Positions 1-12,799 of a stretch of DNA of 64,000 nucleotides are shown one piece after another. The translations under genes were made by a program, and so were the position numbers. The stretch spans positions 82,905 through 146,904 of the forward strand of contig JASANC010000209.1 of the NCBI GenBank assembly GCA_030248135.1. Direction: 5' to 3'. The notes beneath the pieces are model-generated. The model worked only from the letters and a program-made list of their open reading frames with translations. It did not search any database and was not told the DNA's origin. How positions within the stretch are numbered: the first letter of the stretch is position 1; each line of letters begins with the position of its first letter. The stretch comes from Theristus sp. LFF4_11. Lineage: Eukaryota; Nematoda; Chromadorea; Monhysterida; Xyalidae.

Positions 1-587
1 TCAAATAAATTTCATGTGTTTTTATTCTTCGTGTTATTCTGCTCATTCTTACTCCTTTGCACACACAATTCGGAATTATTTTTGGCATTCTTGAAAAAAC
101 AACAACAACTGCTAGTCTGCGACTAATCCCGCCTTGATAGAGAACACAAGGAGTGTCATATTTATTCTACCATACTGCATGATATGCGCACGTTGACTTC
201 GACTGGTTGAGCAATCAAGTGCAGCTGCAGAGCAGCCAATCTGCTCGCCGAAGATGTCACATCTTGAAACAAGCACAAGCAAGCAACCTTGAATCAATGA
301 GGTGCATGTCGTGAACCCTGTGATTTTGCTAGGTTATCTATCACGGTGACTGCTAATAGATACGGTTTAATATTGTGGAATGAATGATACAGTGGTGTCA
401 AAGTCCACTCATCACAAACCTGAACAAAATTCTATGACACAACTAGAGCATCAAATTCAAATCCGCGTAAAACGTCGCACTGACGCACAAACATACACCC
501 TGTTGCATTTCTACAAACATTCAAGTGAATTCAACGGACAAACTCTGGGGGTGTGAAGTAACAAAAAAATTACAATTTCGATCTTAG
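1..587. other. 3' flank of G6PD, no gene seen
   Basis: No exon or RNA gene is recognised here. The minus-strand G6PD transcript must end in this stretch; an AATAAA on the minus strand near 159-164 is a possible poly(A) signal. Bases about 44-105 (ctcctttgcacac..ggcattcttgaaaaa) resemble 52975-53030, so part of the stretch is a dispersed repeat. Confidence 0.5.
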
Positions 588-3500
588 TCACAACTTTGGC
601 GGACTCCACCTATAGGTGCCGGAATAGGCAAATCCGTGCTTTTGCATCAATTGATCCGCTTCTTCTGGACCACGGCTAAAATTTAAAGGGCTGGTTTCAC
701 ATTCGTTTAGAGCCATACATTCGGTTACACTTATTTTTTCGTGCTTCCCACACCGGTTGCAAAAACTTGATGGAAAGCATACACTCATAAATCGCTTGTG
801 GCCACAAAGAGTGCACGTGAGCAACGTTGACGTCGCTTTCGTTGCATTGCGCCAACAGCACGCATGTGCACGTGCATTCTTTTCAGTCACCATAAGCGCC
901 ATTCGCGGTGTTGACGTGCGCGCGTCACTTCGGCACACGTTCATAAAGCCAAAAACAGCGCAGCTTCATTCACATGCACATTCATAGACACGCGCACAGC
1001 ATTATCAGATTGGGCGATCAAAAACTGCAGCAGCTGACGCCACTTCACTTGTTCGTTCATGGAGCTGCCGCCTGCGCTTCAGCGCGTGCGTGCATGAATG
1101 GGCCTGTAGATTGTGTCGTGCGCTACGGACCGTGTGAACGTGTGAACAGGCTACCGACTTGATTGACAGCATTAGAAAATGCAACGCTGATCTATTGGCT
1201 GTTTGGAATTGCCGAACCCGCGACCGAACCGACCTCCCATAAACGTAAGTGACCGGCTTCACGCGGCCAGCATCGATCTCATCCAAGAGCGGCGTGAAGA
1301 TCTGCCACGCGTGTCGCAGCTCGTCCGTGCGAACGAAGTTTATCTGCGAGCCGCAGAACACCTCCAAGATCAGTCGTTCATACGCGTCCGGCAGACGCAC
1401 GTCCTGTGTCAACACAAGATTGCCTTTGGAAAACTGGCAACGCACTTTGCTGCAGTCTGACTACTCAGCAGTGGTGCTGGTGGTAATGAACAAAACAACA
1501 AAAACGTGATTGGGTGCAGCTGAACACTCGGCACACAGTCTCGTTCAGCTGCATGCAACCAATCAGCAAACCAGAGGCAACCAACCGCATAACGCTTGTG
1601 ATACGTGAGATCGAGCTCCGTCTCTTCCACTTCGAAGCCCATGCCCGGTTTCTTTGTCATCATTTTTGCGTAGACCGCTTCGTCTGGCTGAAGAAATGGC
1701 AAACAAACTGGTAAACGCACACACAGCAATTGCACACAAACACACTGGCACTGTAGTGCACGCACCGTGCTTGACGACGGTGTAATTGGACTGATTGAAA
1801 TCACGTGTCACACAAAAGTGCACACACGAGAGTTCGCATGATCACGTTTGTGTTTTCACAAAACTGTCATTGATGTAATAACAGAATGATCGGCAACGTA
1901 TGCAACACGTTCGTGTTTGATAAAAATCAAGTGTCAAAAATACCAATTCTTTTTGAAACAAGCACCTGAACGCGAATCACCAGCTCATTTCGTTTCAACT
2001 GTCCCTCAGCGTAGATGTCGCCAGCAACGTCGCGATACTGAATTCGAACCTCTGCCTTGCGCTCGTTCAGGGCTGAAACAGAATAGCTTGCGAACACTTC
2101 GTTGCTTGTGCCAGTTCGTGCGGAAAGTGCCAGCACGGTGGATAATTTTGCAGCTGGCTCCCTAACAACGGAGAGGTCGGCTTGTTGTGGGAAAACGGTT
2201 CAGCCAGCGAGCGGTTGCTCGGTTTGTGTTGATCGTTGAATTGTTTCTTGTTTCCAATGCGGTTGTTCAGCAAGGGCGGGGCAGTCATAGAGACGACCAT
2301 ACGGCCGCAGTTGCCCAGGGCACCAGAGCGCGCACACAATTCGCCCCTCAATCATAACTTTGAGTACTTTTTGGCGCAGACCTTTGCCGCAGCGCAGAAA
2401 GAACGGCACTCCCTGCCAGCGCTCGTTCTTGATGTAGGCGACCGTCATCGCGAACGTCGGGGTGATCGAGCCGTCCGGCACCGTGCGGTCGTCCAAGTAG
2501 CCGGTACGTGCGTCTTCCGCTGAAGCATCAACAAAACGAACATTTGCTCAAAAAACTGTGAAAACATCAACACGCTTTCCTGCGAAACTCGCCGATAGCA
2601 TGTATTTTTTAAATTGGTGTAATAATCGCTGATTGATCGCATCGCATTCGCATCGGTGGGAATCACAAAACTGAATAGTTTATCGGTGACAAAAAATGCA
2701 TAAAATTGTCTAAACGCAACCACAACCGAAATAAAGCAAAACCGCACAATTAAACAATGGGTGTAATTCGGTTGCTTTTACAATCTGCGTTCTCAAGTTT
2801 TGAATGAAGCCTCGAAAAAGCCGGTTAATACCACTGCCAATTCTAGCCATTTAAAGAGTCTACACGAGATCCAAAAAGCAGAAAAACTGCATTTTCTCAA
2901 GCTGACTTTTTCCATTCGGATCACCGGTGTACTGTCCTAAAACAGTGTTGTCCAGCTGCAACGGCGTGACGCGTTTCAGCACTTTCACTTTCTCATTGCG
3001 AATGTCCTCCGCAGCGGTGCTGGCCGGCTTTTCCATCGCGACGAGACACAGGATTTGCAGCAGATGGTTTTGCATGACGTCGCTGGAAAACAGGGGAAAT
3101 AAAATGTGTGACGGGGTCGGAAAGGGCAGACGTCTAATTTGGCATTACGCCCACAAAGGTTATACGAATTCACATTATGAATGCTTTCGTGTACACTTTG
3201 TTTTTTGACTAAAACTTTTTTTACATGTTTAATCATTTTCTGTCCGGTTTTTCGTGGCATTATCGGTCAATATACAGTACAATGCAAAGTGCAAACGACA
3301 GCATTGCAAAAGCTAAAAATTTCCAACCAACTTTGGATCTAAAACCAGTTTTTGATTCTCTTCAAATGTTACCGAATGATTCCGAAATTGTCGAAATAGC
3401 CGCCACGCCCCTGCGTACCGAACGGCTCTTTGAACGTGATCGTGACACTGGCAACGTGCTCTCGATTCCACGTTGGCGACAGCAGACGATTGCCAAATCT

Positions 3501-6168
3501 GCATCAAAACTGATAAAAAAACGTTGTCGGTTGTCCTTGTCATAAAAACTCACAAAAGTTATATAAGTTAACTGTGCTCGTAGCGTTCGCCGAATTTGCT
3601 ATCTACTGAATCCTCCGTTAGCTGTTGAGACTTTTTTTCTGAACATGATGATCGCAGAACGAACCGTAAAACCATCAAGTTCTGCACCATCTCTTTCCCG
3701 AGGTAATGATCAATTCGATACATTTGTGTTTCGTCGAAAAGTTTATTCAAATGAGCCGATAAATCATCAGAAGTGCTCAAATTGCGCCCAAACGGCTTCT
3801 CGATGATTATCCGAGTCCAGGCGGGACTGAAAATTGTCATCGCGTTGATAGAATGATTTTTTTAATTAAAGATTTTCCACCACATTAAGTCTGCGAAATG
3901 AAGTCTTCTGAAATATGGCAAACTGTTCAAGTTCTTGTTGCACACACACTTTGTTCCTTTCGGCTCAATAAATTCAAATTCAACGTTCCAATCAGCGCGT
4001 TGACTAAAAATACGTCTATTCAATATATCGGCCGCTTGCTACATTTGACAAACCACTCTTTTCTTCAAATACTCAAAAGCTTTTTAAAAATCCAAAAAAC
4101 CGACGCGGAGCTCATGCATTTTTGTCGAATGTTCGTCGTCACTGGTTTATAAACGTCCGGTGGCAATGCCAGGTAGTACAGGCGGTTGACGGGTGAACTG
4201 AGCGCCTGAAGTGCTTCACAAATGCACACACACGCCAAACAGGCCAACAACTCTGCTCTTCAGAATTCCGTTTCATTCACGTTTGTTTCTGGCCGCAAAT
4301 TTTATTCTACGCCAATTCCATCAACTAATTATCAATCAATCAATCAAATAATCAGCTTAGAATGAATACGACATAATGCGAGGTATTTTTGTCTTTCTGG
4401 GCCAACCAATCAGCAATAGAGAGCATCAAGTATACCTGTTTTATTTCAGTGATTGCTTCCTCCAACTTTTCAAACCCCTCGGCGCTGTCGTACTTGCCCT
4501 GAATGTATGAGTTCAGCTTCATGAACTTCGCAAACGAATCCTCGTGTTCTGCTTGGATCTGAAAGTCAAAGTGCCAAGGGCTGATTGTTTTTGAAGACCG
4601 CAATGCAAATGGTGCACGTGAAATGTGGATTGTGTACACGTGTGTTGGTAACTGTGTTGTGAATTGTGTATTATACAGTATGGCCGAATAAAAAAAGACA
4701 GTTCTGGTCTGCTCAATCAAGGCGAAATTAGTCGCAAACTAGGCGTTGCCTTTTTCAAAAATTTCAAGATACATCATTGTATTTGCCAATCGTGCGTGCA
4801 AATAGACTAAGAACCAACAGAATAACACGAATAACGAATTAATTTTAAGAAATACGTCAAATTTGACGCACAATTGGGTTTCTGAGCATCTTTTTTCTTC
4901 CATTCAAATTTCACCCTGCAAAATTCTGCCATACCGTATTGCCGTATTGCGTTGAATTATTGTGCTACAAACAGGAGTGCACTTCTTCAGACCAGGTTTT
5001 ACTGGGTTGAGCATCATACTTTGCAATTCGGTCGAATTTTCTGCTCAATATCGGCCACAGTGAGTTGCGATCGAGCGTAGCCAATGAAGTAGGTGCGTTT
5101 CGGCAGCAGACCGTCTCGGTACAGCCAGTACAACGTTGGATAAATCTTCTTCTTTGCTAGGTCGCCCTGGAATTGGTGAAAATGAAATGTTCATTGTTGA
5201 ATGACAAAACACAACGGTTTGGTTCAGAGAGGTTCCGGTTGCACAGTTCATTGCCAAGAAACACAATGGCATAAACAATTTTACTCCGAAATTCTTTACT
5301 TTCGGACAATTTACTTTGGCAATCAAGTCTAGAGAACCGAAAGAACCCATATAAATTACTAAATTGTTTCTGGCAAGACCGAAAGCAACTGTACTACATG
5401 GGGGCTGTGCTTCGCCACTGAAACTGCGTTCAGTTCAGTGGTATTCGACACAAAGCAAGGTAACCTCTCAAAAAGAGCTGTCAAATTTACAACAGAACAA
5501 GCAGACAATTACGAGCAGAAAGCGTGGTTGACTGAACCTAATTTTCTGATCTGGCAAAACAACACTTGTGCATGACGTACCGACGCCCCAAAAACGACAA
5601 AGACATGTGGCGTCATAAACTCCTCGACCTCTTCAAGTGACTTCCGCAACAGCTCAATCGTCTCCTCATTTAGAATTGAGCCTGAAATGATTTTTGTTTA
5701 CATATTTGGAAACGAATAAAAGTTTGAACAATCACGTGGCTCAGAACACATCATATCAAAAACTCTGGAGTTTCTGTGTCTGGGCTTGAACTTTTCATTC
5801 GTCTCCAGTGTTCTTGGACAGACTGCCTAAGGAAACTGACGAAACGACATTCAGAGTCGCTCCCCTATCGGTGCAAAGCAAGTGCACTGAAGACATGCCA
5901 TTTTTGCAACGCCGCACAACAAACCTGTGACATTCTTTTGCAAAACACTGAAAAAACACAGATCTACGGACTAGCACTTTTTCGAACACAAGAACTTACT
6001 TTTCCGCGGCAAAACTGCGACGTTAGCCATGAGTGGTGATCAAAGGAAATAACTTTTATAATTTGAAAACTGTGGAACACACATAAATTTTTAACACTCA
6101 CCAGAGCGATTTCTAGTTCGCTCACTCTCACTGGTGGAAAGCTGTCTGTTGAAACTTGGCGCCGACAT
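588..6168 (-). CDS. G6PD: Glucose-6-phosphate 1-dehydrogenase, 13 exons
   Basis: Oxidises glucose 6-phosphate to 6-phosphogluconolactone with NADP+, the first step of the cytosolic pentose phosphate pathway. Exons, 5' to 3' on the minus strand: 6168-6102, 5681-5581, 5166-5020, 4558-4436, 4205-4105, 3826-3665, 3498-3373, 3082-2907, 2519-2382, 2072-1966, 1687-1586, 1403-1234, 675-588. They total 1,608 nt, exactly 536 codons with a TGA stop; human G6PD is 515 aa. Visible landmarks in order: coenzyme-binding [15 protein letters not shown], substrate-binding EKPFGR, catalytic [15 protein letters not shown], the DVMQNHLLQ and AMEKPAS blocks, [15 protein letters not shown], and C-terminal [11 protein letters not shown]. 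Every junction keeps frame, with ag acceptors and gt donors. The start is the first ATG of a short exon encoding a Ser/Arg-rich leader ([15 protein letters not shown]..), the least conserved part of the family and so the least certain. All key residues I checked are present; it looks functional. Introns are 166-558 bp. Confidence 0.97.
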
Positions 6169-6800
6169 TTTTCGTCGTTCTCGAAACCGGTTTTCTTTCA
6201 CTTGTTGCGCTCTTGTTCAAATACACAAATGCAACTAACTAACGAGTGACAAAGATTCGTGTTTATGTTGCGGCAACACACAACTCAAATTGCGAAAAAA
6301 GCAGATTCCATTGAAGACACCCAAACTGAAATATTGGCCGAGTGTGGAGTTTTGAACTCATGTGAAAATGAAAGGAAACAAAACCAAGCGTACACATATT
6401 TATTTTCATCAATCAATTCACATCAAACGTTAACAAACGTGGAACGCAACAAAGAAACTGTTATCAGTTGATGAGAGTGAATCTTTGCTGCAACAGCTCC
6501 TTTCGCACAGCTGCAACCTTTTTCTTGCCGAATTTGCTTGAAATTTCTGTTATGAAGTGTAAAACAATTTATCACAGGTGAAGGTGAAGCTGATTACTGA
6601 GGGGGCTGTCGTTTGTCAAGTCAAGCTTGATTCAAATTGTGGCGAGTTGAAGCGCAGATTTTTTCTTGTCAGTCAGCACAGGTGGTCGTTTCTTTCATAT
6701 CAACAGCACCAAATCAGTTTACTTCCAGGGTGTCTCAGTTTGTCAGCCCAAAAATCATCACAATCAGTCACCAAATCACGCCACAACCTCAATGCACCGA
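6169..6800. other. Intergenic spacer between PFDN4 and G6PD
   Basis: About 630 bp separate the prefoldin stop from the G6PD start; both genes read leftward. It must hold the prefoldin 3' UTR and the G6PD promoter. A minus-strand AATAAA near 6397-6402 is a candidate poly(A) signal for the prefoldin transcript. No other feature recognised. Confidence 0.5.
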
Positions 6801-7366
6801 TCACGCGTCCATCTCCAAATTGATGTTGTCGCCGAAGGTCGCGTAGAGCTCGGCCTTGAGCAGCTTGAGCGTCTTCTCAATGTGCGACTGTTTGTCGTGC
6901 AGCGAGCGAATGCCCGTCTCCAAGGTCGTCTTCAGCTGCGTGATCTTTTCGTCGACACTGTCGCCGCAGTCGAAGTGCACAAAAGTGTCGCCGATCTTGA
7001 CGGGCACGTCACACTCGAGCTCGTCGTCCATCAGCAGCAGCTCGTCTGACGCGTCGTTCAGATTCTGCAAACCATGATGCACGAACTTTCGTCTGCCCAG
7101 AGTGCCCACTGCCCAAGCCCATGACGCTCCAACAGTACTACTTTTACAAAACTTGTACTCAACTTGTGAACAGAACAGCAAAGGACACTCATCAAAAAAA
7201 TCAAAAAATCAAAAATCACCTGAACTTCATTCGTTTTGCGGCGAATGTCCTCTTTGATTTCATCAAGTTTATTGTGCAGTCGAGCAAACTGATTTATTTT
7301 CTGCTGATCGGCAGCACTAACCGACAGTTCTTGGTCGCCGGTGCCTGCTTTCAACCGGCCGGTCAT
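6801..7366 (-). CDS. PFDN4: Prefoldin subunit 4, 2 exons
   Basis: Beta-type subunit of the heterohexameric prefoldin co-chaperone, which passes nascent actin and tubulin to the CCT chaperonin in the cytosol. Exon 1 is 7366-7220 (49 codons), exon 2 is 7064-6801 (88 codons with TGA); the intron begins gtgatt and ends ttgcag. The 136-aa product matches the family length (human about 134). Recognisable blocks: SAADQQKINQFARLHNKLDE (first coiled-coil helix), VQNLNDASDELLLMDD (start of the beta-hairpin region), KIGDTFVHF, and the C-terminal helix ending LKAELYATFGDNINLE, the signature end of subunit 4. The start is the ATG at 7366; the frame stays open upstream only to a TTG, so an ATG start is preferred. 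The gene lies about 630 bp upstream of G6PD on the same strand and looks intact. Confidence 0.95.
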
Positions 7367-7595
7367 TTCTGTCGTTTTAGCTTTGAATTTCAAATAATTT
7401 ATATATATTATTAAATATTTATCTAAAACAAAATTTTACAAAAATCTGCTATTTTTTTGAATAAAAGCACGTTTTTCACTCTTTGACTTTTGTTTCAAAA
7501 TTCAATTCATAAAAAAAATTAAATTAAAAAAATTTTGAACCCTAGCTCTAGCTCGACCCCTGCTCTTGCAAAAACAAACAGGAAACAGAAAACCA
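7367..7595. other. AT-rich 5' flank of PFDN4
   Basis: Very AT-rich spacer (runs of A and T, taaatatttatc) between the prefoldin start and the foldback element at 7605. It probably includes the prefoldin promoter; no specific motif is clear. Confidence 0.4.
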
Positions 7596-7604
7596 CCAGC
7601 TACA

Positions 7605-9041
7605 GGCCTTTAACAAAACCACGGAGGCAACACGGAACACGGAGGCTGCACGCTTAACAAAACCACGGAGGTAACACGGAGGCTGCGTGCAGCTAAAGTG
7701 ACCCATATTTTATATGCACACAACACGCTGCGCACCTTTAACAAAACCACGGAAACGGAACACGGAGGCACGCGGATTTGGGGAGATTTGGGGACAGGAC
7801 AAATCCGTCCCCCTCCAAAAAAATTATGTTTTTGTTAAATAAATAAATAAATAAAAAAAGCGCAATAAAGCAAAGCAAAGCTAAATGTCAAAACTAGACT
7901 TCAAGGATTACGGTAGCTCTCCAACGGGTCTCGACACGATTTTTTAAAAACGTCCCTGATTGCCAGCAAAAGCTACTCTATTGCTGGACACCGTTCATAT
8001 GATTGCAACAAACAGTCTTTTGTTTGAAGTTCGGGCACACGGGTTACGGTAGCGGTAGTTTTGGGTCTTGACACGAAGTTGCTGAAAACTACTTTGTTTC
8101 TTGCGAATAACAGTTGAAACCATTTAGAAACATGTCGCATTATCACAGAACGTCAAAAATCGGATTTTAAGGAGTACGGTAACTCTGCTGTGGGTCTCGA
8201 CACGATTTTTTTAAAAACGTTCTTTTATTGCCAAGAACTGTTACTAGAATGGTGGATACCGTTCACATGATTGCATGAAACAGTCATATGTCTGAAGTAA
8301 GGTCCCACGGGTTACGGTAGCTGTAGTTCGGTCTTGACACGAAGTTGCTGAAAACTACTGTGAATAACAGTTGTTTCTTGCAATCATGTGAACGGTGTTC
8401 ATCAATTTAGTATTTTCCTGGCAATAAAAAGCAGTTTAAAAAAATCGCGTCGAGACCCACACAGCAGAGTTACCGTATTCTTTGAACTCAAGTTTTGACA
8501 TTTTGTGAAAACGCTGCGTGTTTCTAATTGGTTTCAACTGTTATTCGCAAGAAACTAAGTAGTTTTCAGCATCATCGTGTCAAGACCCAAAACTACCGCT
8601 ACCGTAACCCGTGTGCCAGAACTTCAAACAAAAGACTGTTTGTTGCAATCATATGAACGGTGTCCACCAATAGAGTAGCTTTTGCTGGCAATCAGGGACG
8701 TTTTTAAAAAATCGTGTCGAGACACGTTGGAGAGCTACCGTAATCCTTGAAGTCTAGTTTTGACATTTAGCTTTGCTTTGCTTTATTGCGCTTTTATTTA
8801 TTTATTTGTTTATTTAACAAAAACATAATTTTTTTGGAGGGGGACGGATTTGTCCTGTCCCCAAATCTCCCCAAATCCGCGTGCCTCCGTGTTCCGTGGT
8901 TTTGTTAAAGGTGCGCAGCGTGTTGTGTGCATATAAAATATGGGTCACTTTAGCTGCACGCAGCCTCCGTGTTGCCTCCGTGGTTTTGTTAAGCGTGCAG
9001 CCTCCGTGTTCCGTGTTGCCTCCGTGGTTTTGTTAAAGGCC
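7605..9041. mobile_element. Foldback (MULE-like) element, 9-bp target duplication
   Basis: The 1,437-bp unit is a long inverted repeat. It opens GGCCTTTAACAAAACCACGG and closes with the reverse complement, and the arms stay matched inward to about 8330-8390 (for example aaagcaaagctaaatgtcaa near 7875 mirrors ttgacatttagctttgcttt near 8758). It is flanked by a perfect 9-bp direct repeat, CCAGCTACA, at 7596-7604 and 9042-9050. Nine-bp duplications with long inverted ends are typical of Mutator-like elements. No transposase frame is present, so it is non-autonomous. Arm differences are small, which points to a recent insertion or to homogenisation between arms. Confidence 0.85.
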
Positions 9042-9138
9042 CCAGCTACAACATCAAAAACAATTTCTTTGTTTCACCATTTCACAGAAAAAATTCGCAT
9101 TTCCTTGCACGCGCGAGCGTGACGCATAGGGTTGTTAA

Positions 9139-9832
9139 TACAGGGTTGTTAAACAAAAATGAAAATTTAAAAAAGTGATTTAAAAAACAATAATGCCGAT
9201 TTTTGTAATTCGAAAAATTTTCCTCTAATATGCTCTGAAAACCTCAATTTTGGCACAATTTTTCGACAGTTCAACAAAAAATTTCTTTGATTATACCTCG
9301 TAAAACCTTTTGCAGTCGATTTTGGACCGTTTTACCGACTGATTTTAGGCTTCGACAACATCTGCGATAAAGTTTTTGAACGTCCCAAAGCTTGGCCTAC
9401 CATTTCCGATGCAGATAAGGTGACGATTCGCCTCGCAGAGCGTCCGATTGTGCTCGCTGCTCCGTTTGCAAGCGCTACGTTGTCTGGTTGCTGCTTCGTG
9501 TCGTGTCGTCGCTACACCATCAGAAGAATTGATCGAATTTCAAGGCGGTATGTTTGTCTTCACTTCAGCATTATCTTAGCTGGGGACAATTAGTGACGTT
9601 TTGGAGGTCAAAACACAAGAAGAGGCATGGTGACGGTTTGGAAAAGGGGTAATTGAGGTCACCAAAACAAAATCTGCAAAGTTTCGCCATACGGGAGTCA
9701 TTCGGGAGGCGCTTGCATATCATATGTGGTTCTTCGGACTCCCTGATTGATTTAGCACAACTTTGATTTTTGAAATTAAAAAAAACATATAAAAAAACAA
9801 AAATGGCGATTTTTGTTTTTTTAACAACCCTA
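9139..9832. mobile_element. hAT-like MITE (TAGGGTTGTTAA family), inner copy
   Basis: A 694-bp element with ends TACAGGGTTGTTAAA and ..TTTAACAACCCTA. It is flanked by the perfect 8-bp duplication GTTGTTAA at 9131-9138 and 9833-9840. It is inserted in the left terminus of another copy of its own family, so the target itself is terminal-repeat sequence. No coding capacity. Confidence 0.85.
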
Positions 9833-10393
9833 GTTGTTAACAAAAATCGAAATTTAAAAAAATAGAAACATTTTCCTCTAATATGCTCTGAAAACCTCAA
9901 TTTTGGCACAAATTTTCGAAAGTTCAACGCGTAAAACCTTTAGCAGTCGATTTTGGACCGTTTTACCGACTGATTTTAGGCTTCGACAACATCTGCGATG
10001 AAGTTTTTGAGCGTCCCAAAGCTTGGCTTACCATTTCCGATGCAGATAAGGTGACAATTCGCCTCGCAGTCTTGATTCTGAGCGTCCGAGCTGCTCCGTT
10101 TGCAAGCGCTACGTTACGTTGTCTGGTTGCTGTTTCGTGTCCTGTCGTCTCGAGATTAGGGATGGAGCCGGTTCCGGTCCGGATTCCGGATTCCGGCGCC
10201 TAAAATTGGATCCGGATCCGGTCCGGATTCCGGCGCAATTTTGCCGGATCCGGCCGGAATGGCCGAAACCCGCGAATTAACCAGTTGATTCCTCCGTTTC
10301 AGAGCTGTTCAATGGTTTGACAAATTTGTTTCGGTGCTTTGTTGGTTTTGTTGTTGTGCATTTGACATGTGATCAGTGAGCGTTGCTTTAGTT

Positions 10394-11921
10394 CAGAGAT
10401 GTGCATAGGGTGTTCCTAGGGTGTCCCGGGACAGGCTAGCGTCGCGCGTCGCGCAGGGCCTGAGGGGCTACGTCGCGCAGCGCCTCGGTTGGAAGAGACA
10501 AAATTTTCACAAATGCAATAAAATTACTTCGAAATTAAATTCGATTATTTTAGTTGACTGACTGAAGCAGATCTTCAAAAGTGCGTGTATTGCTGTGGTT
10601 ACTTTTGTAGGTTGTATTGTTCCGTATTTGTATTTGAAATCGCGCTGCGCATGTAGATGGTAAGCACATTTTATTCTGCAAATACCAGTGGTACAGGTAA
10701 CCAGGGTTTTTTGACGCGACATCTTGCGCCAATGACGCAAAATAATTTAGGATGACACAAAAAATCGGTTGTTTGCGTCAGATTTTTTTTGATTCTTTCA
10801 ATTTTCGAGGACTTCAAAGGACTGTTTTTCAGGAAATTTTGTGCTCAGATCGAAAATTTTTCTGCGCCTCCGGCGCAGGCCATGGCCATCTTATGATTCG
10901 TTTTACAATGGCTATTGCATGGATAGTCATGAGTTCATCGTTCGTTTTTTAGATTGTTCAGTGCTTTGTTGATAACGGTTCGATTCAATGTTACAATATT
11001 CTTGTTGTTTTGACCGTATCAACAATCACTTGGTCCAACTAGCCTTTTACGAAAACTTTTTCTTCGCTCCTTTGCTAAACAGCTGTGTTTTTTACACCTG
11101 AACGGGTGTTATAGACACCTAAATACTTTGGATGACACCGAAAAATCGTAAGGTAAAATACCTTCTCAGAGCCTATTTTTTGAAAATTTTCTTCGCTTCG
11201 CGAAGACGTTGCAAGTTACTATTTTTTATTTAAATTGAGAGTCAAAGTCGCCTTCCGAACGAAATATAGAACAAACTTCCAATTTTTTTTCATTTTCAGC
11301 GTATTCAAAATTAAAACTTTTGTCATCTTCAGAAATCTCATTTTCATGATGGAAATCAACAATTGGGTGTCGAAAGTCCCCCTCTGGACAACAAACACTA
11401 ATTTTCACTGTGTTAATTTCAAGCAGTTTTGTTGTTTTTTTGTCTGGACACTCGTAGTCGACTGTCTACTCGGCTTTTATCAAACAAGAAAATTTGTTGT
11501 CCCGCACCACGCATGATTAAAACAAAAGCGAGAAGGTGCCTGAGCAGAGAAAAGCTTTGTTTCTGAGCAGCAATGGTTGTGATGTGAAGTTCCAAAATTG
11601 CTTTTGTTATTTGACTCCAGGTGTTGAACAACGTTGCACGGACACCAAATTATTTGTTGTTCGATGAAGTCATGCTGACGCAGAAAATTTGGGCTGACGC
11701 AAAATTTTTCGACCATTTGTGTCAATTGACTTGACGCAGAAAAATTTTCACCCTCATATCATACATCAAAAATTTACACATGCAAGCACAGCACATATCC
11801 GTGTTTTTGAGAGGCCAGTGTGTGTGACACTTAGTTTGCGACAAAAAAAATTGGGAGGAGTCGACGTCGCGCAGCCACCCGACCCGGGACAGGCTAGAAG
11901 TGTCTGGCGTGCACACCTCTG
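10394..11921. mobile_element. Nested hAT-like element (CAGAGATGTGCA ends)
   Basis: A 1,528-bp block inside hAT copy A, absent from copy B. The ends CAGAGATGTGCA and TGCACACCTCTG are inverted repeats with one mismatch, close to the usual hAT terminal pattern. The perfect 8-bp duplication is CTTTAGTT at 10386-10393 and 11922-11929. The phrase cccgggacaggctag occurs near both ends in the same orientation. No convincing transposase frame is present. Confidence 0.85.
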
Positions 11922-12799
11922 CTTTAGTTTAGTGTTCTGTTCAATGGTAAATGGTTCACTGCTTTTGTCTTGAGTGGTAAACTTATGTGCAGCATCGTCC
12001 ACTTTAAAAAAACGTGGCTGCCAGCTTTTGGCTGACGTTGTTGATGAACAATAGCAGGTTTTTTTTGAAATCAGCCATCTTCGTTGGTCATATTCAGTTA
12101 GCTGTCAAACAGTTGCTTTTTTGTGAGCACCAGAACACCAGCAATTTTAGCGACGTGTGTTACCGTGGGTGTGCGGGGGTGCCATGATCCCCTAAAACCC
12201 GATAAACCCCCCAACGACGAATCGACGAGACGACGAATCCATTTCAGTGGTGTTGCCCGCCGTTTGCGCACTGAAGCAGCGCATCGAACAAGTCGATGCG
12301 AGTGGCATTGGTACGACGAAAAAACGCTGCTGACCAGCATCGACACACGCTTCCGTGCGCTTTTCCACAACGAATCCAACATCATGGCCACGTACGTTGA
12401 TCCGCGATTCAAGAATACTGCAGTCGTCTACGAAAATGAAGGCGCGATTCGTTGTGAACTACTTCACATTGTAAAGAAAATCTTGAAACGACCGGAGACG
12501 CCCACAAACTGCGACGATACATCCGAGATCGCGAACAACGACGATGACGAAAGTGAACGCGAGCCCGAACCAAAAAAGAAATCGACTGGCCTCTACGGAG
12601 GCATCGAGTTTCACGCTGCGCGACCGCGCAACCCGTCAGGCGAATCCAGTCTCGAAGACGAACTGCGCGGCGAAATGAATATGTACGAGTCGGATGATTT
12701 TATCGACGAACCGGACAAAAGTGATCTAATGCTAGACTTTTGGCGGCTGAACTCGTCTAAATACGCCAAACTATCGACAATCGCGCGCAGATACCTGAC

